A DNA stretch of 8,093 nucleotides from assembly GCA_018971765.1 (NCBI GenBank), contig JAGXAA010000042.1, forward strand, positions 1 through 8,093, written 5' to 3'. This document shows positions 1 through 5,832 of this stretch, one piece after another (the first letter of the stretch is position 1; every line of letters starts with the position of its first letter). Under the pieces are notes generated by a model. The model had not been told where the DNA came from, did not search any database, and saw nothing but the letters and a program-made list of their open reading frames with translations. A program made the position numbers and the translations under genes. The stretch comes from Patescibacteria group bacterium. GTDB lineage: Bacteria > Patescibacteriota > Minisyncoccia > Phycocordibacterales > GWA1-40-21.

Positions 1-38
1 CAGTTTTGAAAAATCGAAATTTCGATTTTTCAAAACTG
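1..38. repeat. Perfect 38-bp palindrome at the window edge
   Basis: Bases 1-38 equal their own reverse complement: the arm CAGTTTTGAAAAATCGAAA is followed directly by its complement, with no spacer. On the minus strand it lies inside the rnpB transcript, about 16 nt beyond conserved region I, where other bacterial RNase P RNAs carry helices such as P7-P10. As RNA it would make a long hairpin of about 17 bp with an AAUU loop. It may be an expanded lineage-specific helix, or the fold-back end of a contig, since it starts exactly at base 1. The window alone cannot separate these. Confidence 0.8.
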
Positions 39-112
39 GTGATGAAAAAGTGTTCGGACTTTCCTCTGAGCTTCGAACGAATCGGAACCCAGCGGCTATC
101 CAGCGCAAAGAC
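1..112 (-). ncRNA. rnpB: RNase P RNA, 5' part only (runs off the left edge)
   Basis: This is the catalytic RNA of RNase P, which removes 5' leaders from pre-tRNAs. Read on the minus strand, the complement of 55-67 is AGAGGAAAGTCCG, which matches the nearly invariant bacterial conserved region I (GAGGAAAGUCCG, at J3/4 and the 5' strand of P4). Upstream, the minus strand reads GGATAGCCGCTGGG, like the P2/J2/3 region of many bacterial RNase P RNAs. A hairpin resembling P3 follows (arms CTGGG at 92-88 and CTCAG at 70-66, enclosing a smaller TTC/GAA stem). The 5' end near 112 is inferred from the -10 element at 119-124. Only about a quarter to a third of a normal 350-400 nt molecule is present; the P4 3' strand and the 3' end lie outside the window. 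Odd point: a perfect palindrome follows conserved region I. Identification is firm; exact ends are not. Confidence 0.85.
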
Positions 113-118
113 TTTAAC

Positions 119-147
119 AATATACAACGAAAATTAAAAAGATGCAA
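119..147 (-). promoter_or_regulatory. Sigma70-type promoter for rnpB
   Basis: On the minus strand there is a -35 TTGCAT (complement of 142-147), a spacer of exactly 17 nt (125-141), and a -10 TATATT (complement of 119-124). A start about 7 nt downstream falls near 112, just ahead of the first recognisable RNase P sequence, which supports both calls. The -35 matches the consensus at 4 of 6 positions and the -10 at 5 of 6. It lies between the S41 peptidase gene and rnpB, so rnpB probably has its own transcription start. Confidence 0.6.
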
Positions 148-164
148 TATGTCCTCCAGTTTTG

Positions 165-197
165 AAAAAAGCGCATGAGGTACGGAAAAGTATCGCT
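165..197 (-). terminator. Possible rho-independent terminator of the scpB-dac-S41 cluster
   Basis: On the minus strand, AGCGAT (197-192) can pair with ATGCGCT (176-170), leaving one bulged G. A run of five further T residues (169-165) follows at once. The loop is large (about 15 nt) and the stem short, so it is a weak terminator on paper. Its position just after the S41 peptidase stop and just before the rnpB promoter is what makes it credible. Confidence 0.35.
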
Positions 198-210
198 GAA
201 GACCACTCCT

Positions 211-1521
211 TTATCGCGCTTCCGAATTTTTCAAAATCTCTATCGCTTTATCCATCTGATAATCTTTGCCTTTTGCGAAATCTTCTTGCGTCAATTTGAC
301 TTCAAAATCGGGAGTAAGACCGTTTTCCGAGATCGAATTTCCGAGCGGAGTTAGCCATCTGGCGACGGTGACTTTTAAAGACGTGTCGGGGGTTATTTTA
401 ACGACCTCTTGGACGGAGCCCTTTCCGAATGTTTTTGTTCCAACAAGTTTGGCGATCCCCTGTTCCTTGAGCGCGCCGGCAAGAATTTCAGACGCTGAAG
501 CCGAGCCGCCGTCCACAAGAATCGCCATTTTCAAATTACCGTTGAATATGTTGTAGCCCCTGCTTCTGTATATTTGGCTGGGAATATTCTTGCCAAAATC
601 TTCGCTCACGACGACTTTGCCGAGCGGCAGAAACCAGCTCGCCATATCAACCGCCGCTTCCAAATATCCACCCGGATTTCCGCGCAGGTCAAGAATCAAT
701 TTATCCGATCCTGATTCGATGAATTTGCGAAGCGCGCTTCTGAAGAGATCCGGCGATGTGGAATAAAAATTGTAAAGTTTTATCACAAACGCGCCGTCTG
801 CCGTCTTGCCGCCGGCGATTTGACCGTTTTTGATTTCCACGTCAACGGTTGGAATATTTATGACCTCTCTGGTCAATTCGAATTCGAGCGGCTCTTTCTT
901 GCCTTCTCTTGCCGCGGTGATTTTCACTTTTGTGCCAACTTTGCCGCGTATAAGTTTTACCGCTTTGTCGACGCTCATATTCACCGTTGATTGCCCGTCA
1001 ATCGCGAGTATTTTGTCGCCGGGCAATATTCCGGCTCTTTGCGCCGGATTGCCTTTCAGCGGAGCGACCACGGTGATAAAATCGTTTTTTGAGCCGATCT
1101 CCATTCCGACGCCTTCAAAATTTCCGCTGATTTCAGTCTCAAACGATTTGCTTTCTTCCGGCGGAAAGAAGATCGTATATGGGTCTCCCAATGAATTGGT
1201 AAGGCCTTCTATCGCTCCCCACACTTTATCCTGATCCGTTAGCGCCGCGGCTGAAGCGGATGAAGTCGCGGCTGAAGCGGAAATTTTTTTCTTCGTCGAT
1301 ACGAATTTTTCATCCAAAGTCTTCCACGCCTTCCAAAAAGGAGCGAAGTCGACTTTTGAAGCGATTTCGGGTTCGGTGTTCACTAGAGACTCCGGTCGGT
1401 CGATATGATCAGAGTTTATCTTAAATCCAAGATAAAGTCCTAAACTAAAAAGCCCTCCGGACAGCAGGACGATCAGCGTGATAATTTTATATTTGCTTGA
1501 CCAGAAACGTTTAGATGACAT
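211..1521 (-). CDS. ctpA: S41 family C-terminal processing peptidase (CtpA/CtpB/Prc type)
   Basis: This is a membrane-anchored serine protease of 436 aa that trims or degrades exported proteins from their C-termini. Residues 13-33 form one hydrophobic N-terminal segment, so the catalytic part should face outside. Order: helical region 58-115 with the family phrase LGDPYTIFF (111-119), PDZ domain about 128-215 (EGVGMEIG 136-143; GDKILAIDG 168-176), then the protease core with LRGNPGG (279-285). The catalytic dyad is Ser342 in GGSASASEI and Lys367 in TFGKGSVQ, 25 residues apart as in Bacillus CtpB (S309/K334). A Ser/Ala-rich insertion (about 79-98) interrupts the usual short link before VWGAIEG. 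It is last in the minus-strand cluster, 107 nt after the carboxypeptidase gene. No Shine-Dalgarno precedes the ATG. Family call is firm; the symbol is family level, and the substrate is unknown. Confidence 0.93.
   Translation of the reverse strand: MSSKRFWSSKYKIITLIVLLSGGLFSLGLYLGFKINSDHIDRPESLVNTEPEIASKVDFAPFWKAWKTLDEKFVSTKKKISASAATSSASAAALTDQDKVWGAIEGLTNSLGDPYTIFFPPEESKSFETEISGNFEGVGMEIGSKNDFITVVAPLKGNPAQRAGILPGDKILAIDGQSTVNMSVDKAVKLIRGKVGTKVKITAAREGKKEPLEFELTREVINIPTVDVEIKNGQIAGGKTADGAFVIKLYNFYSTSPDLFRSALRKFIESGSDKLILDLRGNPGGYLEAAVDMASWFLPLGKVVVSEDFGKNIPSQIYRSRGYNIFNGNLKMAILVDGGSASASEILAGALKEQGIAKLVGTKTFGKGSVQEVVKITPDTSLKVTVARWLTPLGNSISENGLTPDFEVKLTQEDFAKGKDYQMDKAIEILKNSEAR
1246..1281 (-). 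repeat. Short tandem repeat coding a Ser/Ala stretch in the S41 peptidase
   Basis: CGCGGCTGAAGCGGA occurs identically at 1246-1260 and 1267-1281, a 15-bp direct repeat with a 21-bp (7-codon) period. The phase is in frame and encodes SASAATS followed by SASAAA (residues 81-93). This points to tandem duplication by slippage inside a tolerated surface linker. Confidence 0.75.
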
Positions 1522-1535
1522 ATTTTTTTAAATTA

Positions 1536-1574
1536 GAAATCCGAATTTCCATATTCGGATTTCGCGCTTCGCGA
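1536..1574 (-). other. Hairpin pair in the leader of the S41 peptidase gene
   Basis: GAAATCCGAAT (1536-1546) is the exact reverse complement of 1553-1563, giving an 11-bp stem with a 6-nt loop. A second small stem, TCGCG/CGCGA with a 3-nt loop, lies next to it at 1562-1574 and shares two bases, so the two compete slightly. In transcript sense the structure ends about 14 nt before the ATG. It is followed by an A-rich rather than U-rich stretch, so it is not a standard terminator. It could moderate read-through or translation, or protect the mRNA end. No known riboswitch class is recognisable. Confidence 0.5.
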
Positions 1575-1598
1575 TTTTTCTTTATTTCAATGTATCGT

Positions 1599-1627
1599 AT
1601 CATCTCAAAAAATCTTTAACGGGTCAA
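1599..1627 (-). promoter_or_regulatory. Weak candidate promoter for the S41 peptidase gene
   Basis: On the minus strand, TTGACC (complement of 1622-1627) is followed after 17 nt by GATGAT (complement of 1599-1604). The -35 matches consensus at 5 of 6 positions and the -10 at 4 of 6, with ideal spacing. It starts right after the carboxypeptidase stop codon. The gene may equally be read from the upstream promoter. Confidence 0.3.
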
Positions 1628-1628
1628 T

Positions 1629-2651
1629 CTATCGCGCGCGGTCGTTTTCCGTAAGATAATTCGCGGCTGATTCTATGAGTTTCTTCATGTCTTCAAACCT
1701 GCCTTCTCTCGTGGAACCGAGAACCGAGATAACGATCGGCCTCATCAACCCAAGATCAAAAGCCACGACCAAGTTCCCGCCGGAAATATCCGTATAGCCA
1801 GTCTTGGAAGCGATTAAATTTGGAATCATCGCGACAATTTCGTCCGTATTTTGAGCCGTATGACTTATTTTGTCCAGAGACGTCAGTTTGATTTTGCCGT
1901 ATGCCGTCGCTTCAAGAACTTCCGGCTTGTTTTTAATTATGTAGGCGAATAATTTTGCCGTATCTTCCGCCGACCCGTATCCTCCGTTTTCACTGCCGGA
2001 CGCGTCCAATCCGGTTGCGTTCAAATAAGATGTTTGACTAAGAGAAATTCCTTTCGCTTTTTCATTCATCAAATCCACGAAATTTTTTCGGGCTTGGTCG
2101 GTGTCGGAACGACTCTTTGCATTGTCCGTCATTTCTGCCGGCGCGGAAGTCGCGGAAATTGATTTCTGGCTTTCAATCGCGCTCGCCACCGCATATATGC
2201 CGTCGTTTGACGATGTCACCAAGCTGAAATCAATCAAATCTTTGAGCTTCCATTTTTCTCCGCTCTTAAGTCCGCTGTCGCCTTCTTGTTTAATGGCATC
2301 AGGGGTGATTCTGACTTTTTCCGAGCCGTTGCCTTCCTCCATGGCCACGAGCGCCGTCATCACTTTGGTAAGCGACGCCAAAGGCAGCCGTTCTTTTTCA
2401 TTTTTTGCGTAGATTGCTTTTTGATTTTCAATGTCCCACACATAGGCGGCTTTGGCTAAAATATTCACTTCGGAAAACGGTTTTTTGATTTCAATTATCG
2501 CATCCGCGCCGTTTTTTTTCCGTTCATTGGAATAAGACAATAAAAGAATGATAAGGGGAATCAAAAAGATCAAAATCCCGGCGAGGCGCGCTTTTAAATT
2601 TGGCGTTGAGGATTTAATTTCTCGTATCGGAGGATTCGTTTCTGTTTCCAT
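1629..2651 (-). CDS. D-alanyl-D-alanine carboxypeptidase (peptidase S11, low-molecular-weight PBP)
   Basis: This 340-aa enzyme should remove the terminal D-Ala from peptidoglycan stem peptides outside the membrane. Residues 22-40 form a hydrophobic signal anchor after a short cytoplasmic tail. All three penicillin-binding motifs are present: SxxK at Ser93-Leu-Thr-Lys96, SxN at Ser147-Ser148-Asn149, and KTG at 283-285. NATGLD (211-216) is another family hallmark. The C-terminal membrane-binding domain of E. coli PBP5 is missing, so the N-terminal helix is the likely anchor. Between the SxN region and FVDLMNEKAK (191-200), where the family usually has a few residues, there is an insertion of about 25 residues (about 163-188) rich in Ser, Ala, Thr and Asp. 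Its ATG lies within the end of scpB with only a weak CGGA upstream, suggesting translational coupling. Family call is firm; the exact Dac subtype is not assigned. Confidence 0.93.
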   Translation of the reverse strand: METETNPPIREIKSSTPNLKARLAGILIFLIPLIILLLSYSNERKKNGADAIIEIKKPFSEVNILAKAAYVWDIENQKAIYAKNEKERLPLASLTKVMTALVAMEEGNGSEKVRITPDAIKQEGDSGLKSGEKWKLKDLIDFSLVTSSNDGIYAVASAIESQKSISATSAPAEMTDNAKSRSDTDQARKNFVDLMNEKAKGISLSQTSYLNATGLDASGSENGGYGSAEDTAKLFAYIIKNKPEVLEATAYGKIKLTSLDKISHTAQNTDEIVAMIPNLIASKTGYTDISGGNLVVAFDLGLMRPIVISVLGSTREGRFEDMKKLIESAANYLTENDRAR

Positions 2652-3264
2652 TATCCGTATTTTCTATGTTTTGAACGCCATCGTCAAGAGAATTTTCAGC
2701 AGTTTCTTCGTTTTTTGAAATTTCCTCTTTTGCGGCTTCGAATTCTTTTTTTACTTCCGCATACTCCGGAGCGTCTTCTATTTTTGACAGACCGAGATAA
2801 GACAATAATTCAAACGACGGTTTGTATAGAAAAGCCCTGTTATCATCGGGCTTCGCGACTTTTTCTGTCAATCCTCGCACGAGAAGATTTCTTAAAATAA
2901 AATTAGACCGCGCTCCTCTGATGTAATCAATTTCAGCTCGAGAGACAGGCCCTTTGTAGAGGATAATGGATATCGTCTCCAGTCCGGCCTTGCCCAAATC
3001 CTTGACAAGCTCTTCTCTCGTCAAAGTTTCAATGACTGCCGACATTTGCGGCGCCGTCCCGAGCATCGCCTCGTCGTCTTTGAAGATAAGAATCACGCCT
3101 CTTCCCTCAAGTTTTTGTCTCAAGATTTCCAGAGACGACAAAATATCCTTTTCTTGCGCGTTTAAAATCTGCGAAAGTTTTTTGACGCGGACGGGCTCCC
3201 CTTTCCAGAAAAGTATTCCCTCAATTTGAGCGTCGAGAGATAGCGTTGTTTTTTCTTGTTTCAT
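2614..3264 (-). CDS. scpB: Segregation and condensation protein B
   Basis: ScpB dimerises and, with the kleisin ScpA and SMC, forms the bacterial condensin that compacts and separates chromosomes. The 216-aa product has the two winged-helix domains of the family: the first from about residue 8 (DAQIEGILFWKGEPV) to 84, the second about 85-160. The signature segment is LGKAGLETISIILYKGPVSRAEIDYIRG, in pieces across 90-117, followed by the wing RGLTEKV (130-136). Residues after about 162 form an acidic, Asn/Glu-rich, probably disordered tail, part of which is coded in the overlap with the next gene. The start is well supported by AAGGAG four bases before the ATG. Its usual partner scpA is not adjacent: upstream is the divergent corA. 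It heads the minus-strand cluster with the two cell-envelope enzymes. Confidence 0.93.
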   Translation of the reverse strand: MKQEKTTLSLDAQIEGILFWKGEPVRVKKLSQILNAQEKDILSSLEILRQKLEGRGVILIFKDDEAMLGTAPQMSAVIETLTREELVKDLGKAGLETISIILYKGPVSRAEIDYIRGARSNFILRNLLVRGLTEKVAKPDDNRAFLYKPSFELLSYLGLSKIEDAPEYAEVKKEFEAAKEEISKNEETAENSLDDGVQNIENTDNGNRNESSDTRN

Positions 3265-3268
3265 AAAT

Positions 3269-3274
3269 CTCCTT
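3269..3274 (-). promoter_or_regulatory. Strong Shine-Dalgarno for scpB
   Basis: The minus strand reads AAGGAG here, with four bases to the scpB ATG. It is the only near-perfect Shine-Dalgarno in front of any gene in the window, so it fixes the scpB start and makes scpB the well-initiated first gene of its transcript. Confidence 0.75.
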
Positions 3275-3364
3275 GTTTTTTAGATGTTTTTGTTCAACCT
3301 GACCGTAAATTTTTCCGTTTCGCAATTCATGACGGATTATCGTAAAAATTCACGACTAAAAAGA

Positions 3365-3373
3365 ATTATAACA
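3365..3373 (-). promoter_or_regulatory. Extended -10 promoter for the scpB cluster
   Basis: The minus strand reads TGTTATAAT: a perfect TATAAT (complement of 3365-3370) preceded by the TGn extension. No good -35 is seen at 16-18 nt spacing, which is usual for extended -10 promoters. A start near 3358 would give a leader of about 95 nt, which contains a loose imperfect hairpin (AATTTTT/AAAAATT outer arms at 3308-3314 and 3344-3350, CCGT/ACGG inner arms). Confidence 0.5.
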
Positions 3374-3413
3374 CGAAAAAGAGAACGATATTGCATTTGA
3401 GACTAAAAATTTA

Positions 3414-3422
3414 TGATATAAT
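3414..3422 (+). promoter_or_regulatory. Extended -10 promoter for corA
   Basis: TGATATAAT gives a perfect TATAAT (3417-3422) with the TGn extension. TTGCAT at 3391-3396 could act as a -35 but is 20 nt away, and TTGAGA at 3397-3402 is only 14 nt away, so the extension probably carries recognition. The start would be near 3429, leaving about 50 nt of leader before corA. It faces away from the scpB promoter, with the two -10 boxes 46 bp apart. Confidence 0.55.
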
Positions 3423-3478
3423 TGCGAGCGGTCATCAAAGCGGGCGGCGTTTAAAAATTAGATTTAATTTAATTATTT

Positions 3479-4393
3479 ATGATCAAAAGAAGAATGCACA
3501 AACAGCTTGCGTGGATTGACATTGAGAATCCGACAAGCGAAGAAGTGAGAGGAATAATGGAAGAATTCGGCTTGAACTTATCGGTGGCTCAAGAACTGCT
3601 TTTGCCGACAATCAAACCCAGAGTGGAAATGCATCGAAACTTTATTTATTTGATACTTCATTTCCCCGCTTTGAAACATGCTCACTCCGAAGACATCAAT
3701 CAAGAAATCGACTTCGTCATCGGAGAAAATTTCATCATTACGACCCGATACGACAGCATAGACCCCATGAACAGATTTTCAAAGGTCTTTGAAGTCAATT
3801 CTATTCTTGACAAAAGCAACATCGGCGAGCACGCCGGCTATATTTTTTATTATATGATAAAAGAAATGTATCAATCGCTCGGAAACGAGCTTGATTCCGT
3901 AAAAGACTCGCTCAAAGAGATAGAAAATGAAATATTCAACGGAAAAGAGAGAGAAATGGTGGTCGCTTTGTCAAAGGTAAGCCGCGACCTTTTGAATTTC
4001 CGCCACGCCACGGGCGCGCACAAGCAAGTCTTGAGGTCTTTTGAATCGGCGGCTTTGGGATTTTTCGGCGAAAGTTTTTCATTTTACGTCAAAGACATAC
4101 TCAACGAATATTATAAAATAGACAATTCGGTCGAAAGCAACATAGAATCCCTCCGCGAACTGAGGGAGACGAACGACTCATTGCTCACGACCAAACAAAA
4201 TGAAATTATGAAAACTCTGACTGTTATGGCTTTCATAATTCTGCCGCTGTCTTTCATTTCTTCCATATACAGCATGAACACTTCTTTCATACCCCTTGCC
4301 GGAATAAAAAATGATTTCTGGATAATAATGGGGCTTATGGTTTTAGTCGGACTAATAATATTTATGGCATTCAAGTGGAAAAAATGGCTATAA
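3479..4393 (+). CDS. corA: CorA family divalent cation channel (Mg2+/Co2+), with SMN variant signature
   Basis: CorA proteins are pentameric inner-membrane channels for Mg2+ and related ions, gated by a large cytoplasmic domain. The 304-aa product has a soluble alpha/beta part (about 1-125, with DFVIGENFIITTR at 78-90), a long helical stalk (about 125-245), and two C-terminal membrane helices (about 247-264 and 281-298), ending in a Lys/Trp-rich tail. The loop after the first membrane helix normally reads YGMN; here it is YSMN (Tyr264-Ser265-Met266-Asn267), with codon AGC for Ser. Length and layout are otherwise normal. The ATG has no Shine-Dalgarno; an ATG at 3494 is an alternative start. 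It is followed by the overlapping cysS. Family call is firm; ion selectivity, given the altered motif, is not. Confidence 0.88.
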   Translation: MIKRRMHKQLAWIDIENPTSEEVRGIMEEFGLNLSVAQELLLPTIKPRVEMHRNFIYLILHFPALKHAHSEDINQEIDFVIGENFIITTRYDSIDPMNRFSKVFEVNSILDKSNIGEHAGYIFYYMIKEMYQSLGNELDSVKDSLKEIENEIFNGKEREMVVALSKVSRDLLNFRHATGAHKQVLRSFESAALGFFGESFSFYVKDILNEYYKIDNSVESNIESLRELRETNDSLLTTKQNEIMKTLTVMAFIILPLSFISSIYSMNTSFIPLAGIKNDFWIIMGLMVLVGLIIFMAFKWKKWL

Positions 4394-5757
4394 GATTATA
4401 CAATACTTTTTCCGGCAAGAAAGAAACATTCAAACCGATAAATCCGCCGGAGGTAAAGCTGTATCAATGCGGTCCGACTGTTTACGCGGAAGCTCATATC
4501 GGCAATTTGAGGACATATATCGCGAACGACATCTTGCGGCGAGCTTTAGAATATGACGGCTTCAGAGTCAATCAAGTGATGAACATTACCGATGTCGACG
4601 ACAAGATGATAAAGCGGAGCCGCGAAGAAAAAACGAACTTGAAGGAGATCGCCTCCAAATACGAAAAAGTTTTCCTTTCCGATATGGAGGCGCTTAATAT
4701 TTTACGGCCGGCTTCCCTTTTGCGCGCCACGGAAAACATAGAGGAAATGATTCGGCTTATTGAAAAGCTGATTAAAATCGGAGCCGCTTACAAGTCCGCG
4801 AACGGAATATATTTCGACATATCCAAATCCGATAATTACGGTCGGCTGGCAAAATTGAAAATCAAAAATTCCGCCGTATCGAGAATCCTGAAAGACGAAT
4901 ACGATAAGGAGAATCCGCGCGATTTCGCCCTTTGGAAATTTCGCGCCGAAGAAGACGGTGAAGTTTTTTTTGACGCGCCGTTCGGCGCCGGCCGCCCGGG
5001 TTGGCATATTGAGTGTTCGGCGATGGCGATGGACGCGCTCGGAGAAACTCTGGACATCCACACCGGCGGACACGATCTTATTTTCCCCCATCACACGAAC
5101 GAAATCGCCCAATCGGAAGCGGCGACCGGTAAAACATTTTCACGCTATTGGCTCCATACCGGCTTTGTGAATATGGAAAACGACAAAATGTCAAAATCGC
5201 TCGGAAACGTCATAACGTTGAGCGATGTCGTCAAAAGAAATTTTCATCCCCTCGCTTTCAGATATTTAGCTCTGACGCTCCACTACCGAACTCCGATGCG
5301 TTTTTCATGGGAGGCCCTTGAGGCTTCGCAGACCGCGCTCTTAAAATTGGTCAGGCATTTCACGGAATTTCAGTCAGAGTCGAACGGAGGAAAAATCAAT
5401 AATGAATACGCCAAAAATTTCAAAGAATTTTTGAATGACGACTTGGATACTCCGCGAGCGTTGGCTTTGGCGTGGAGGCTCATCAAAGACGGAAATGTTT
5501 CCGATTCCGACAAAATAGCGACTCTTCTCGATTTTGATCGAGTGCTTGGATTTAATTTGGAAAAATTAGCGGAAGAATTTAAAAAAACGATTGAACTTAT
5601 TCCGGAAGAAATAAAATCTCTCGTCGAAGAGAGAGAAAAGGCGCGAAAAGAAAAAAACTTTAAAAAGTCCGACGAATTGAGAAAAAAGATTGAAGAACAA
5701 GGATATGAGATCGAGGATGAATTAGCCGGATTTAAAATCAAAAGAAATAAATTTTGA
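4384..5757 (+). CDS. cysS: Cysteinyl-tRNA synthetase
   Basis: This class I synthetase charges tRNA-Cys with cysteine in the cytoplasm. I chose the ATG at 4384 (457 aa) because the N-terminus MAIRLYNTF then aligns with the usual family start; a GTG at 4375 would add three residues. It overlaps corA by 10 nt. Signatures: HIGN (38-41), a HIGH variant; KMSKS (268-272); WHIECSAM (207-214); GGHDLIFPHH (228-237). The four zinc ligands fall at Cys29, Cys211, His236 and Glu240, matching C28, C209, H234 and E238 of the E. coli enzyme in spacing. The C-terminal DALR-type helical domain is complete, with the tail phrase KKSDELRKKI (427-436). Length matches E. coli (461 aa). It ends at TGA, supporting standard stop usage. 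Nothing suggests damage. Confidence 0.96.
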   Translation: MAIRLYNTFSGKKETFKPINPPEVKLYQCGPTVYAEAHIGNLRTYIANDILRRALEYDGFRVNQVMNITDVDDKMIKRSREEKTNLKEIASKYEKVFLSDMEALNILRPASLLRATENIEEMIRLIEKLIKIGAAYKSANGIYFDISKSDNYGRLAKLKIKNSAVSRILKDEYDKENPRDFALWKFRAEEDGEVFFDAPFGAGRPGWHIECSAMAMDALGETLDIHTGGHDLIFPHHTNEIAQSEAATGKTFSRYWLHTGFVNMENDKMSKSLGNVITLSDVVKRNFHPLAFRYLALTLHYRTPMRFSWEALEASQTALLKLVRHFTEFQSESNGGKINNEYAKNFKEFLNDDLDTPRALALAWRLIKDGNVSDSDKIATLLDFDRVLGFNLEKLAEEFKKTIELIPEEIKSLVEEREKARKEKNFKKSDELRKKIEEQGYEIEDELAGFKIKRNKF

Positions 5758-5798
5758 GAAATTCACATCTTAGGCACAGCTTATTAAGACAAATGGTG

Positions 5799-5823
5799 TT
5801 GACCTGTTTTCTTTTGTGATAAT
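5799..5823 (+). promoter_or_regulatory. Candidate promoter directly abutting dnaB
   Basis: TGTGATAAT (5815-5823) is an extended -10 with GATAAT as its hexamer. TTGACC (5799-5804) is a good -35 sequence, but the 13-nt spacing is short. The -10 touches the first possible dnaB ATG at 5824, so a transcript starting near 5830 would exclude that codon and begin almost at the second ATG, 5833. DnaB may alternatively be read from the corA-cysS transcript, since no terminator is seen in the gap after cysS. Confidence 0.4.
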
Positions 5824-5832
5824 ATGGGACCA

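Noticed and set aside
1..38. Palindrome as a bidirectional transcription terminator
   Set aside because: It has no T-run after either arm within the window and falls inside the RNase P RNA right after conserved region I, so a structural helix or an end artefact fits better.
830..1234. 134-codon open frame on the plus strand opposite the S41 peptidase gene
   Set aside because: It is a reverse-strand shadow: the minus-strand frame has PDZ and catalytic motifs, while this product is low-complexity with no recognisable domain.
3430..3478. Mg2+-sensing riboswitch in the corA leader
   Set aside because: The leader is only about 50 nt and AT-rich, and shows neither the M-box nor the mgtA-type architecture.
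4702..5112. 136-codon open frame on the minus strand opposite cysS
   Set aside because: It lies wholly within the well-supported cysS gene, has no initiation signal and resembles no known protein.
5755..5757. TGA read as glycine (Gracilibacteria/SR1 code)
   Set aside because: cysS and recR both end at TGA at exactly their normal family lengths, so TGA acts as a stop.
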